DNA from: Methylovorus menthalis
GTDB taxonomy: Bacteria > Pseudomonadota > Gammaproteobacteria > Burkholderiales > Methylophilaceae
Length of the DNA stretch: 64,000 nt
Assembly (NCBI RefSeq): GCF_020523625.1
Contig: NZ_JAJAQH010000006.1
Coordinates: 1,178,001-1,242,000 of the forward strand
Direction of reading: 5' to 3'
Shown: positions 1-8,933 of the stretch, piece after piece
Position numbering within the stretch: position 1 is the stretch's first letter
Layout of the letters: every line of letters starts with the position of its first letter
The notes under the pieces: generated by a model
Seen by the model: only the letters and a program-made list of their open reading frames with translations
Told to the model about the DNA's origin: nothing
The model's database searches: none
Translations under genes and position numbers: made by a program

Positions 1-543
1 TGCATGTCACGGCAGATCGCCATGGTGCGCGGTGACCGCGATGCGCTGGATGCTTTTTTCAGGCAGATCGAGCTGGACCAGGGCTTTGTGCCTTTTTATG
101 AATATGCCTCGCGCTTTGGCGAGGTCATTGTCGCCAGTGATGGTATCGATCATGCCATCCACATGGCGTTCCGCCAGTCGGCGTTTCCTGCGGTGCAGGT
201 ATTTTCCAATCATCTCGAGTTTGTGCCCAACGGCATCGCCATCCGCTTTCCTAATCGTCGGGCTGATTGCCAGGGCGGCAACGGCAATTGCAAATGTGCC
301 ATTGCCCGTGAGCAGTCCGCCATCTCGGGCGGCCCGGTGATCCTGATCGGCGATGGCAAATCGGATGCCTGCATTGCGCGGCAAGCCGATGTGGTTTTCG
401 CCAAGGGCAAGCTGATTGATTACTGTCAGCAGCAGGATATCCCCTATCACCCTTTCTCCACTTTCAAGGACGTTCTGGAGGCCCTTCGTACCTGGCCGCT
501 GGAGCACAACGCATTCCCAACCGCCATTCACGTTAAAGGATAA
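1..543 (+). CDS. HAD-superfamily phosphatase (IB type), 5' end missing
   Basis: The reading frame is open from the first base and ends at 543, so only the C-terminal part of the protein (about 180 residues) is in the window. The N-terminal DxDGT nucleophile motif of HAD enzymes lies outside. The motif IV region is visible as IGDGKSD, followed by a typical cap/tail arrangement (ADVVFAKGKL), resembling phosphoserine phosphatase and MtnX-like phosphatases. It is likely to dephosphorylate a small metabolite. The next gene begins 11 bases downstream, so it looks like part of the same operon as the aminotransferase, acyl carrier protein and ketosynthase. The true substrate is unknown. A Cys pair in NGNCKC may bind metal, but that is not established. 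Confidence 0.75.
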   Translation, partial: CMSRQIAMVRGDRDALDAFFRQIELDQGFVPFYEYASRFGEVIVASDGIDHAIHMAFRQSAFPAVQVFSNHLEFVPNGIAIRFPNRRADCQGGNGNCKCAIAREQSAISGGPVILIGDGKSDACIARQADVVFAKGKLIDYCQQQDIPYHPFSTFKDVLEALRTWPLEHNAFPTAIHVKG

Positions 544-554
544 ATACGGCAATC

Positions 555-1928
555 ATGGAAACCAAGATCATCGAAATCCTGGATAAAAACAGCAAATACT
601 GCTCGCACGGCGACACGGTCAACTATGCCGATCCGCCTAAAGTCTTCGAGGGCTGTGACGGCAGCTTTTTGTTTGATGAGCGGGGCACGCCCTATCTCGA
701 TTGGCAGATGTGGTACTCCGCCGTCAACTTTGGCTACAAGAACAAACGCATTGCCGACACCCTGAAAAAGCAGATTGATACGCTGCCTCAACTCGCCAGC
801 CAGTATCTGCACCGCGAGAAAGTCGAGCTTGCCGAAATCGTATGCAAATACATGGAAGACAAATACGGCGTTAAAGGCCGGGTGCATTTCAATGTGGGTG
901 GTGCGCAGGCGATTGAAGATTCGCTCAAGGTTGTGCGCAACCATACTGGCAAAACCCACCAGTTTGCTTTCATGGGCGGCTATCACGGCCGCACCCTGGG
1001 CGCCTCGGCCATTACCTCCAGCTATCGCTATCGCCGCCGCTTTGGCAACTTTGCCGACCGCGCGCACTTCGTGCCCTACCCTTACTGCTTCCGCTGCCCG
1101 TATGACCTGAAAGTGGAAAGCTGCGACACCTATTGCCACAAGGAATTTGAAAAACTGTTTGATACCGAATACCAGTCGGTGTGGGATGAAAAAGCCCAGC
1201 AGTGCGAATTCGGCGCCTTTTACATCGAGCCCATGCAAGGTACTGGCGGTTATATCATCCCGCCTGAGGGCTACATGAAAAAGCTGCAGGAATCGCTGAA
1301 GAAACGCAATGTGCTGCTGGTGGCGGATGAAATTCAGATGGGCGTCTATCGCACCGGCAAACTGTGGTCGTGGGAAAACTTCGACATCGTTCCCGACATC
1401 TTTGTATTCGGCAAAGCCATTACCAATGGCCTGAATCCACTCTCCGGCATCTGGGCACGTGAGGAATTGATCTCCCCCGAGAAATTCCCGCCTGGCTCCA
1501 CCCACTCCACGTTTGCTTCCAACCCGCTCGGCACCTCGGTGGCGCTGGAAGTATTGAAGATGACGCAGGAGGCTGACTTTGAGCCGCATGTACGGCAACG
1601 CGGCGCGTATTTCCTCAAGCGCCTGCATGAGCTCAAGGCGCGCTGGAAAGTGGTGGGCGATGTCAGCGGCATGGGCCTGGCGCTGCGTATCGAGCTGTGT
1701 GAGAAAGATGGCTTTACCGCCAGTCGCGCCCTTGCCGACCGCATGTTCAACGAAGGCCTGAAGGGCGATCTGATGGTAGAGGGCAAGCGCTATGGCTTGG
1801 TGCTGGATATTGGCGGCTACGAGAAAAACGTCATTACCCTGGCGCCATCTCTCCTGATTACCGAGGAAGAAATCGACCTCGGCATTCAGCTGTTCGAGCA
1901 GTTGCTGCATCGTTGCGGAGCCGAATAA
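555..1928 (+). CDS. Class III PLP-dependent aminotransferase
   Basis: The protein is 457 residues, the usual length for omega/class III aminotransferases. The PLP-binding Asp is in ADEIQMG (about 258), the PLP lysine is Lys287 in FGKAITNG, and the conserved GGYHGRTLG loop is at about 141. An unusual Cys cluster, C178-x2-C181-x8-C190-x3-C194, sits in a surface insertion also known in some archaeal and bacterial members of the class and may bind metal. It lies between a HAD phosphatase and a hydrolase/ACP/ketosynthase set, so the amino acceptor may be an acyl-derived ketone or aldehyde rather than a central metabolite. The family assignment is firm; the substrate is inferred only as lipid-like. 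Confidence 0.88.
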   Translation: METKIIEILDKNSKYCSHGDTVNYADPPKVFEGCDGSFLFDERGTPYLDWQMWYSAVNFGYKNKRIADTLKKQIDTLPQLASQYLHREKVELAEIVCKYMEDKYGVKGRVHFNVGGAQAIEDSLKVVRNHTGKTHQFAFMGGYHGRTLGASAITSSYRYRRRFGNFADRAHFVPYPYCFRCPYDLKVESCDTYCHKEFEKLFDTEYQSVWDEKAQQCEFGAFYIEPMQGTGGYIIPPEGYMKKLQESLKKRNVLLVADEIQMGVYRTGKLWSWENFDIVPDIFVFGKAITNGLNPLSGIWAREELISPEKFPPGSTHSTFASNPLGTSVALEVLKMTQEADFEPHVRQRGAYFLKRLHELKARWKVVGDVSGMGLALRIELCEKDGFTASRALADRMFNEGLKGDLMVEGKRYGLVLDIGGYEKNVITLAPSLLITEEEIDLGIQLFEQLLHRCGAE

Positions 1929-1999
1929 GTGCAGCGCGGCCGCCACATGCATTGCGCCATGCCAACCACCGCCAGCACCTTCGCCGGAGTCAATGCAGC

Positions 2000-2833
2000 A
2001 TGAGTCTTGAGCAATTGATCGGTGAAAACGGCTTTATCGAAGGCAAAGGGCAGGACGCCGTGCTGCTGGTGCATGGCCTTACTGGCACTCCCGCTGAGAT
2101 GAAGCACTACGGCAAAGTGCTCGCCCGCAAAGGCCTCACCGCCGTATGCCCGGTGCTGGCCGGGCACTGCGCCTCGATAAAAACCCTGAAAGCCACCACC
2201 TGGCTTGATTGGGTCCACTCGATCGAGGTGGTGTTTCTGGAAATGCGCAAGCGCTACCGCAAGGTGTTTATTGCCGGGCTTTCCATGGGCGCCCTCATCG
2301 CGCTGCTGGTGGCGGCCCGCTATAAAGAGGCCGTCGCGGGCGTCATTCTGCTATCGGTCACGCTGTTTTATGACGGCTGGAACATGCCGCCATTCAAACA
2401 ACGCTTCCTGCTACCCATCGTGTTGTATACCCCGCTCAAGCATGTGGTGCATTGGGAAGAAACCGCGCCCTACGGCATCAAGTGCGAGCGCACCCGGGCG
2501 CTGGTAGCGGCGATTCTGAATAACAAGGATGCCCAGACCTCCGAAAAAATCGGCTATTTCAAAACCCCCGCCACGGTGATTCTGGAAAGCGTGCGCCTGA
2601 TCCGCCAGGCCAAAAAACAGCTGGCGGAAGTGGTATCACCAGTGCTGATCGTGCACTCCACCGAGGATGACATGGCAAGCATCAAAAACGCCTATTATGT
2701 GGAAAAGCGCCTGGGCTCGCGCGATATCCAGACCATGTATATCAGCAATACCTACCACGTATTAACCCTGGACAAACGCAAGGACGACGTTGCGAAGCGC
2801 AGCGCCGAGTTTTGCCTTGCCCTCGCTCACTGA
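2000..2833 (+). CDS. Alpha/beta hydrolase (carboxylesterase/thioesterase-like)
   Basis: With the start at ATG 2000 the protein is 277 residues and begins just before the conserved core; an upstream in-frame ATG at 1913 overlaps the aminotransferase and gives an arginine-rich extension without homologous character. The oxyanion motif HGLTG (25-29), the nucleophile elbow GLSMG (Ser95), an acid at Asp223/224 in HSTEDDM and His253 in NTYHVLTLD form a complete catalytic triad. The family contains monoacylglycerol lipases and Est30-type carboxylesterases. Next to an acyl carrier protein and a ketosynthase, an acyl-thioester or ester hydrolase role is plausible. No signal peptide is seen, so it should be cytoplasmic. 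Confidence 0.85.
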   Translation: MSLEQLIGENGFIEGKGQDAVLLVHGLTGTPAEMKHYGKVLARKGLTAVCPVLAGHCASIKTLKATTWLDWVHSIEVVFLEMRKRYRKVFIAGLSMGALIALLVAARYKEAVAGVILLSVTLFYDGWNMPPFKQRFLLPIVLYTPLKHVVHWEETAPYGIKCERTRALVAAILNNKDAQTSEKIGYFKTPATVILESVRLIRQAKKQLAEVVSPVLIVHSTEDDMASIKNAYYVEKRLGSRDIQTMYISNTYHVLTLDKRKDDVAKRSAEFCLALAH

Positions 2834-2849
2834 ACCGATAAGGACCATC

Positions 2850-3110
2850 ATGGAAAACACCTTTGAAACCGTCAGAACGCTGATCGCCGAAAAACTCGAA
2901 ATCGACAAATCGACGATTACACCGGATAGCGTACTGACCGACCTCGGGCTGGATTCGCTCGACACCTTTGACATCATTTTTGAGGCGGAAGATACATTCG
3001 GCATCAAAGTGCCCACGCCCAAAGAAGAAATCAAAACCGTGCAGGATGTAGCAAACTTGCTGGACCAGCTGCTGCAGGAACAAGCGCCCAGCCTGCAGGT
3101 GCAGAAGTAA
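2850..3110 (+). CDS. Acyl carrier protein
   Basis: This 86-residue acidic protein has the phosphopantetheine attachment motif GLDSLD with Ser36. Its helices and acidic character are typical of type II acyl carrier proteins. The start is ATG 2850, preceded by AAGGA at a suitable distance; an earlier in-frame ATG overlaps the hydrolase end and adds a non-conserved stretch. It lies 5 bases before a ketosynthase gene. No fabD/fabG/fabH genes are adjacent, so it is probably a second, dedicated ACP carrying a specialised acyl chain for this operon rather than the housekeeping AcpP. Confidence 0.93.
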   Translation: MENTFETVRTLIAEKLEIDKSTITPDSVLTDLGLDSLDTFDIIFEAEDTFGIKVPTPKEEIKTVQDVANLLDQLLQEQAPSLQVQK

Positions 3111-3115
3111 GCATC

Positions 3116-4351
3116 ATGGCAAACACCCGTCGCGTCGTCATTACCGGCATGGGCATCGTCTCGCCGCTGGGCAATACCGTAGAGACATTTGGGCTGAACC
3201 TGATGCAAGGCGTATCAGGCATCAAACGTCTGGAGACCGACTTCAGCGATCAGCTGGAAATCAACATCGCCGCCAGCGCCGACTTTGATGGCACCCAGCA
3301 CTTTTCCAAAAAAGAGCTGACCGTGCTTGATCGTGTGAGCCAGTTTGCGCTCTATGCCACCCAGCAGGCACTGGACAATGCCGGGCTGGACGCTGACAGC
3401 ATAGCCACCGACAAAACCGGCTGTTACCTCGGCACCGGCATGGGCGGTGCGGCCTCCACCGAAGAAGGCTACCACCGGCTTTTTAAAGAAGGCCAAAGCC
3501 GCCTCAAACCGTTTACCGTGCTGATGGCGATGAACAACGCCGCCGCCTCGCACATTGCCATGCATTACGGTCTTGGTGGCCCCAACCTCACCTACACCAC
3601 CGCGTGCTCATCGTCTGCCATTGCCATTGGTGAAGCGAGCCGCCAGATAGCTTACGGACACTGCGATTACATGCTGGCCGGCGGTAGCGAAGCGCTGCTC
3701 ACCTACGGCACCATCAAAGCCTGGGAAGCATTGCGCACGCTGGCAAAGGTAGATGAACAAAACCCGGCCGCCTCCTGCAAACCATTCTCGGCTGACCGCA
3801 GCGGGCTGGTGCTGGGCGAAGGTTGTGCCATGTTTGTGCTGGAAAGCTACGACTCCGCCATGGCGCGCGGCACCACCATCCATGCCGAAATCGCAGGCTA
3901 CGGCACCGCCAACGACGCCAGCCATATCACGCAGCCCTCCGTCGCTGGTCAAGCACGCGCTATGCAGGCCGCGCTGGATAATGCCGGGCTGGCGCCGGAG
4001 CAGATTGACTACATCAATGCGCATGGCACCGGCACGCCGCTGAATGACGCCACCGAAACCGCCGCCATCAAGCAGGTATTCGGCCCCCACGCTTACCAAC
4101 TCGCGGTCAGCTCCACCAAGTCCATGCATGGTCACCTCATGGGCGCCGCAGGTGCGGTTGAGCTGGTGGCCACCACGCTGGCCCTGCAAGCGCAATTGCT
4201 CCCGCCCACCATGCACCTGCAGCAGCCCGACCCCGAATGTGACCTCCACTATGTCGCCAACCACGCCACACCAGAGCAAGTGCGGTACGCCATGAGCAAT
4301 TCGTTTGCTTTTGGCGGCACCGGTGGCGTCATCATCCTGAAAAAGAGCTAA
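3116..4351 (+). CDS. Beta-ketoacyl-ACP synthase (KAS II/FabF-like)
   Basis: The 411-residue protein has the full thiolase-fold ketosynthase signature: nucleophile Cys164 in TTACSSS, His303 in NAHGTGTP, and His340 in KSMHGHLMGAAG. It therefore should perform decarboxylative Claisen condensation on an ACP-bound chain. It is directly behind the ACP gene and 4 bases before the GNAT-like gene. Sequence alone does not separate a FabF paralogue from a specialised ketosynthase, but the company of an aminotransferase and an acyltransferase argues for a dedicated pathway. Confidence 0.92.
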   Translation: MANTRRVVITGMGIVSPLGNTVETFGLNLMQGVSGIKRLETDFSDQLEINIAASADFDGTQHFSKKELTVLDRVSQFALYATQQALDNAGLDADSIATDKTGCYLGTGMGGAASTEEGYHRLFKEGQSRLKPFTVLMAMNNAAASHIAMHYGLGGPNLTYTTACSSSAIAIGEASRQIAYGHCDYMLAGGSEALLTYGTIKAWEALRTLAKVDEQNPAASCKPFSADRSGLVLGEGCAMFVLESYDSAMARGTTIHAEIAGYGTANDASHITQPSVAGQARAMQAALDNAGLAPEQIDYINAHGTGTPLNDATETAAIKQVFGPHAYQLAVSSTKSMHGHLMGAAGAVELVATTLALQAQLLPPTMHLQQPDPECDLHYVANHATPEQVRYAMSNSFAFGGTGGVIILKKS

Positions 4352-4355
4352 CGCC

Positions 4356-5429
4356 ATGCAACCTGATTTAAGCCATTACCAGCCCGACACCCTTTCCGCC
4401 TTTGAGGTCGAAACCGGCTTCAGCGCCGCCAAGTTCCTCGAAGAAAACTGGAAAGCCCTGCTGCAGGACGACATTGAGGGCTATCGCCTGCATCTGGCTT
4501 TTGATACCGGCCACACCCCCGGCTTCAAAACCGGCTACATCGGCATTCGCAAAAACCAGGTGCTGCTCTGCATCGCGCCCTACTTCGTCACGCAATATGC
4601 GCTCGAAAGCAGCCTCAAAGGCACCATGCAAAACATCCTCTCGCAGGTAAAAGAGCAACTGCCCAGCCTCATGACCATCAAGATGCTGTGCGTAGGCTCG
4701 CCGGTCACGGACTCCTGCAAGCTCGCCATCAGCCGCGAGTACCCTTTCGACCCCGCACTGATTCAGGTGCTGAACCGCACGCTGGCCACCATTGCCAAAA
4801 AAGAAAACGCCACCTTGATCGCCTTCAAGGATGTCAAAGACGCGGATTACCAGCTATATGGCCCAGCGCTCAAAGACCTGGGCTACAACGCCCTGCCCAG
4901 CATGCCGCTCGCCATCAACAAAATCACGCATGGCTCTGTGCAAGACTACCTGGCCAGCCTGAGCGCAAAGCTACGCACGGACATCCAGCAAAAACTCAGC
5001 ACAGCCCGCGACATTCGCATAGAAGAGCACCAAGGCATACCGCCGCATCTGGACGACATCTACAATCTTTACCTTGAATCCCACGCAGGCCAACAGTCGC
5101 AATCCGAGCTACTGACCAAGAAATTCTTTGAGTACGTCGCTGGTCTCATGCCCGAGCAAACGCGCTTTGTGCTGTATTTCAAGCAAAACACCCTCATCGC
5201 CTTCAACCTCCTGCTGCATCATCAAGGTGTCGTGCTGGACAAATACATCGGCATCAACCCAGCCGCCAATGCCCAGCACCATATTGATTGCTTAAGCTGG
5301 ATACACAACATCGAGATGTGCATACGCGATGGCTTTCACACCTACCAAAGCAGCCGCGAGGTATACCACACTCGCAACACCATGCCCGCCAAGCTGCACG
5401 ACACACACACCCTGCTCAAGCTGGCCTGA
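4356..5429 (+). CDS. GNAT-like (BioF2/FemAB-type) acyltransferase domain protein
   Basis: This 357-residue soluble protein resembles the large GNAT-like family with two tandem GNAT folds seen in FemAB and BioF2-type acetyltransferases (for example the IAFNLLLHHQGVVLDKYIGI and NIEMCIRDG stretches). It starts 4 bases after the ketosynthase stop and closes the operon. In this context it could join an acyl chain, delivered by the ACP, to an amine produced by the aminotransferase. That role is inferred from neighbours. No membrane segment or signal peptide is visible. The gene ends 167 bases before tRNA-Ser. Confidence 0.65.
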   Translation: MQPDLSHYQPDTLSAFEVETGFSAAKFLEENWKALLQDDIEGYRLHLAFDTGHTPGFKTGYIGIRKNQVLLCIAPYFVTQYALESSLKGTMQNILSQVKEQLPSLMTIKMLCVGSPVTDSCKLAISREYPFDPALIQVLNRTLATIAKKENATLIAFKDVKDADYQLYGPALKDLGYNALPSMPLAINKITHGSVQDYLASLSAKLRTDIQQKLSTARDIRIEEHQGIPPHLDDIYNLYLESHAGQQSQSELLTKKFFEYVAGLMPEQTRFVLYFKQNTLIAFNLLLHHQGVVLDKYIGINPAANAQHHIDCLSWIHNIEMCIRDGFHTYQSSREVYHTRNTMPAKLHDTHTLLKLA

Positions 5430-5596
5430 TCGCAAGGCTGGTGAACCAGGATAGTGATGGGGCCATGGTAGAGGGTTGTTTCAGCAACACACCCTGCCTG
5501 GCCCGCAAGCGAGTGCCCCACAAAAAGTACAGCATCAAAAGCCGATAATGGTAGAATAGCGCCCTCATTAGCTGGGCAATCCAGCAACCGAGTCGC

Positions 5597-5686
5597 GGAG
5601 AGGTGGCAGAGTGGTTGAATGTACCTGACTCGAAATCAGGCATACGTGCAAGCGTATCGAGGGTTCGAATCCCTCCCTCTCCGCCA
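5597..5686 (+). tRNA. tRNA-Ser (anticodon CGA)
   Basis: A 90-base class II tRNA is readable by eye. The acceptor stem GGAGAGG pairs with CCTCTCC at the 3' end, followed by G and an encoded CCA. The anticodon loop is CTCGAAA within the CCTGA/TCAGG stem, giving CGA. The T arm is GAGGG-TTCGAAT-CCCTC and there is a long variable arm as expected for serine. A possible -10 box TAGAAT lies at 5552-5557. Serine tRNA genes are common integration sites, and a decayed island follows directly. Confidence 0.97.
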
Positions 5687-5918
5687 GAACACCTCAACAT
5701 CCTCCTATCAAACAAGCACTCTTGGCGGCAAATGCCAAGAAAGAGTTGGGTTAACTCGCCTCAGCTTTATCCTTTTTTCATGTATTAAAAGATCTGCAAT
5801 CCAGTCTGGAATGTAGCGCTGCCTTCGATTGTTAGTTATATTCCTTTTGATAGGGAATTATGATGCTCCACTTTAAAAGCTGATCCGAAAATAGCTCACA
5901 AAAAAGCAAATAACTAAA

Positions 5919-6833
5919 ATGGAACTAATTGACAACATCAACCGATTACTGGGCGACGATTTAAAGAAATCACTTACTCCAGGCGCGCGGTTGAAAGTTG
6001 CAGCCTCGTGCTTCTCGATGTACGCCTACGAGGCTCTCAAAGCTGAGCTGGAGCAAATCGAGTCGGTCGAGTTTATCTTCACCTCACCCGCTTTCGTACC
6101 TGATGAAGTCACAGATAAATTACGGCGTGAGCATCGAGAGTTTCACATACCAAAGCTTGATCGCGAACGCAGCCTCTATGGCAGTGAGTTTGAAATCCAG
6201 CTTCGCAATAAGCTCACCCAACGAGCTGTCGCAAAGGAATGCGCTGACTGGCTAAGGCGCAAGACGACATTTCGCTCAAACAAAACCAAGTCTCCCATGC
6301 AGCACTTTGCGGGCGTTCAAGCTGACGAAGCCAGGGTCGCGTACGTTCCTCTGCATGGCTTTACTGCAGTTGATCTGGGATATCAACGAGGCAATGCCGT
6401 ATCCAATTTTGTCCACCGCATGGACGAACCGACGGTTACGGCACAGTACCTCAATCTCTTCGATCAAATCTGGAGCGATGAAGAGAAACTCGAGGACGTG
6501 ACTGCGCAGATATGCGAGCACATCGCATCGGTCTACCAGGAAAACTCTCCTGAGCGCATCTACTTCCTGATGCTCTACAACATTTTTAATGAGTTTCTTG
6601 AAGACATCAGTGAAGATGTATTGCCGAATGATCGGACTGGCTATCAAGAAACGCTTGTATGGCAGAAGCTCTTCAACTATCAGCGTGATGCCGCCACAGG
6701 CATCATCAACAAGCTGGAAACATACAACGGCTGCATCCTGGCGGATAGCGTAGGCTTGGGCAAAACATTCACCGCACTGGCTGTTATCAAATATTACGAG
6801 CTGCGAAATAAATCTGTACTGAAAGTGCATTAA
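5919..6833 (+). pseudogene. 5' fragment of a PLD-like/SNF2-family helicase
   Basis: The 304-residue frame matches the start of large (about 1,000 residue) helicases with an N-terminal phospholipase D-like domain followed by a superfamily II ATPase. Walker A is present as SVGLGKT near residue 276. The frame then stops about 20 residues later (NKSVLKVH), so the DEAH box and all later helicase motifs are absent. Such genes are usually found in restriction or defence islands. The protein cannot be a working helicase. Immediately after the stop, the 3' part of an unrelated island gene begins, suggesting an internal deletion joined two genes. Confidence 0.75.
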
Positions 6834-6838
6834 TTAAA

Positions 6839-7417
6839 GTGGCCGGTGACCTCAAGCGGTGCATCATGATGAATGGAACCGCCCATGATTATGGCAACCT
6901 GCCGGAGTCTGACAAGGCGGACATGGCTTTCTTTATGGACCAGATCCGCATTGTGCTCCCCGTGCTCGGTTTCGACTTTTTGCGCGAATCCCCTCGCCCC
7001 TCTTCCCCATTGGTGGAACAAAATATTAGCAGCACACCTGGTTCGATAAGTTCTCCACGTTTTACCATTGAGAGCGGCAAGCTGGGGGTTAAGGCGTATG
7101 GACAGGAGATTGATGGGCTATTTGTGGTCATGAGCGGTTCTAAAACGCGCGGCGAATGGATCACAACCAACACCGGAAACTATAAAGGTTTATACGATCG
7201 ATTAGTTGCTACCAAAGTGCTTATTCATGATGCCGATGGACAGCTGACTTTTGCCGAGGATTATGCGTTTGATAGCCCTAGCGCTGCAGCTGCCGTTATT
7301 TATGGTCGAAACGCAAACGGCCGAACCTCGTGGCGCATTGAGAGCACTGGCCAATCTTATGCAGACTGGCAAGACCAGCAACTTGTGAACCTTACTCCAA
7401 AAGCTGAAATAGACTAA
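6839..7417 (+). pseudogene. 3' fragment of a GIY-YIG/DUF4357 protein
   Basis: A frame opens at GTG 6839 five bases after the helicase fragment and encodes 192 residues. The N-terminal stretch (DLKRCIMMN to VLPVLGFDFLR) and the C-terminal DUF4357 domain (TGNYKGLYDRL, then SPSAAAAVIYGRNANG and W..W) match the last half of proteins that start with a GIY-YIG nuclease domain; no GIY-YIG motif is present here. There is no convincing ribosome-binding site before 6839. It is best read as a remnant joined to the helicase fragment by deletion, although a short DUF4357 protein could still be made. Confidence 0.65.
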
Positions 7418-7483
7418 CTTCTTTCTTCACCGGCTCAACTTTCCAACTGGACAAACCCTAAAAACTTGGCGAAACTTGGGCCG

Positions 7484-8911
7484 ATGCGCAAATTCCTGAC
7501 CATACTGCTGGCCCTTCTTTGCTCGGCCTGCGAGCAATCTGGCGACAGCCCCGCCCACAGGCCGCTTACCAAAGCGTTGATTGTGGTAACGCACAACGGG
7601 CCGAATACCTATTATGTAGATGGCGAGAACCAGAACGCGGGGTTTGAGTATGATCTGGTGCAGATGTTTATGAAGGATCTGGGGCCGGAGTACAGCGCGA
7701 AGTTTTTGGTGGTGGGGAATATTTCGCAGGTGATCCCTACCCTGGTGAAGGGGCAGGCGCATTTTGCGGCGGCGGATTTGAGTATTACCAAGCTGCGCCA
7801 GCATCTGGTGAAGTTCAGTGTGCCCTACCAAACCACCCAGCAAAAAGTCATCTACAACGATTCGCAAAGCAAGCCGCCAAGAACCATCAAAGACCTTATC
7901 GGCAAACGTATTGCGGTGCCTGCGGGAACAAGCTATGCCGAGCGCCTGCGTGAGCTGAAGGAGCGTGCGCCTGCCCTGCAATGGGAGGAGCTGAAGAGAG
8001 CCAGTGCGGATGAGCTGATGGAACAGGTGGCGGATGGCTCGCTCGATTTCACGGTGGCGGATTCGCATCTGGCGAATATGCTCAAGAATTACTACCCCAA
8101 CCTGGCGGATGGCATGAGTGTCGGCAAACCGGAGCAGGTGGCTTGGGCGTTCCCCAAACGCGGGCAGAGCTGGATTTACCAGCGGGCAAATGTGTTTATG
8201 GAGAAGATCAAGAAAGATGGGCGGCTGCGCAACCTGATTGACCGGTATTACGGACATAGCGAGCGGCTGAACCCCATGGACGTGACAAACTTTCTGGTGC
8301 GCACGCGCAATGTACTGCCGCAGTATGTGGGGCTTTTCAAGCAGGCGCAGGAAATCACCGGGCTGGATTGGCGTTTGCTGGCGGGGGTGAGTTATCAGGA
8401 GTCGCATTGGGATAGGTTCAACACGTCACCCACCAATGTGCGCGGCATGATGATGCTCACCGAAGACACAGCGGACCGCCTGGGCGTAACTGACCGGCTG
8501 GATGCGCGGCAAAGCATTTTGGGTGGCGCGCGCTACATTGTGATGCTGAAAGACATGCTGCCGGAGCGCATACAGGATCCGGACCGCACCTGGCTGGCGC
8601 TGGCGGCGTACAACATCGGCTTTGCCCACCTGGAAGATGCGCGCATTTTGACCAAGCGCCTGAAGCTAAACCCGGATAGCTGGGCGGATGTGAAAAAAAC
8701 GCTGCCCTTGCTTAATCGTGCAGAGCATTACTCCACGCTAAAATATGGCTATGCCAGCGGCGGTGCGCCGGTGGTGTTTGTGGAGTCCATCCGCACGTAT
8801 CACAAGATTCTGGAGCGCTACGAACCCAAGCATCAGCCAGTGTTGCCGGATTTCAATCTGGTGAATGCGGGCATGACAACGGGGATAGCGCCCTACCAAC
8901 CTGTACCGTAA
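7484..8911 (+). CDS. mltF: Membrane-bound lytic murein transglycosylase MltF-like
   Basis: The 475-residue product combines an N-terminal periplasmic SBP_bac_3 (solute-binding-like) domain, about residues 30-255, with a C-terminal SLT lysozyme-like domain, about 275-430. The catalytic Glu is Glu306 in VSYQESHWD. The start at ATG 7484 gives a short signal peptide ending at CSAC (Cys16), an imperfect lipobox that suggests a lipoprotein; a TTG six codons earlier is a less likely start. MltF cleaves peptidoglycan non-hydrolytically to give 1,6-anhydromuramyl products at the outer membrane. The gene follows the decayed island and precedes a divergent-function antiporter on the same strand. Confidence 0.9.
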   Translation: MRKFLTILLALLCSACEQSGDSPAHRPLTKALIVVTHNGPNTYYVDGENQNAGFEYDLVQMFMKDLGPEYSAKFLVVGNISQVIPTLVKGQAHFAAADLSITKLRQHLVKFSVPYQTTQQKVIYNDSQSKPPRTIKDLIGKRIAVPAGTSYAERLRELKERAPALQWEELKRASADELMEQVADGSLDFTVADSHLANMLKNYYPNLADGMSVGKPEQVAWAFPKRGQSWIYQRANVFMEKIKKDGRLRNLIDRYYGHSERLNPMDVTNFLVRTRNVLPQYVGLFKQAQEITGLDWRLLAGVSYQESHWDRFNTSPTNVRGMMMLTEDTADRLGVTDRLDARQSILGGARYIVMLKDMLPERIQDPDRTWLALAAYNIGFAHLEDARILTKRLKLNPDSWADVKKTLPLLNRAEHYSTLKYGYASGGAPVVFVESIRTYHKILERYEPKHQPVLPDFNLVNAGMTTGIAPYQPVP

Positions 8912-8933
8912 TGTTCGACCAGTCAGAGTAACC

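Noticed and set aside
528-1952. Long minus-strand open frame (474 codons) opposite the aminotransferase
   Set aside because: It is an antisense shadow. The plus-strand frame has complete aminotransferase motifs, and the minus-strand translation is His/Phe/Ala-rich without any recognisable domain.
5687-7483. attL/attR direct repeat of the tRNA-Ser 3' end
   Set aside because: No copy of the tRNA 3' sequence was found between the tRNA gene and mltF, so island borders cannot be proven here.
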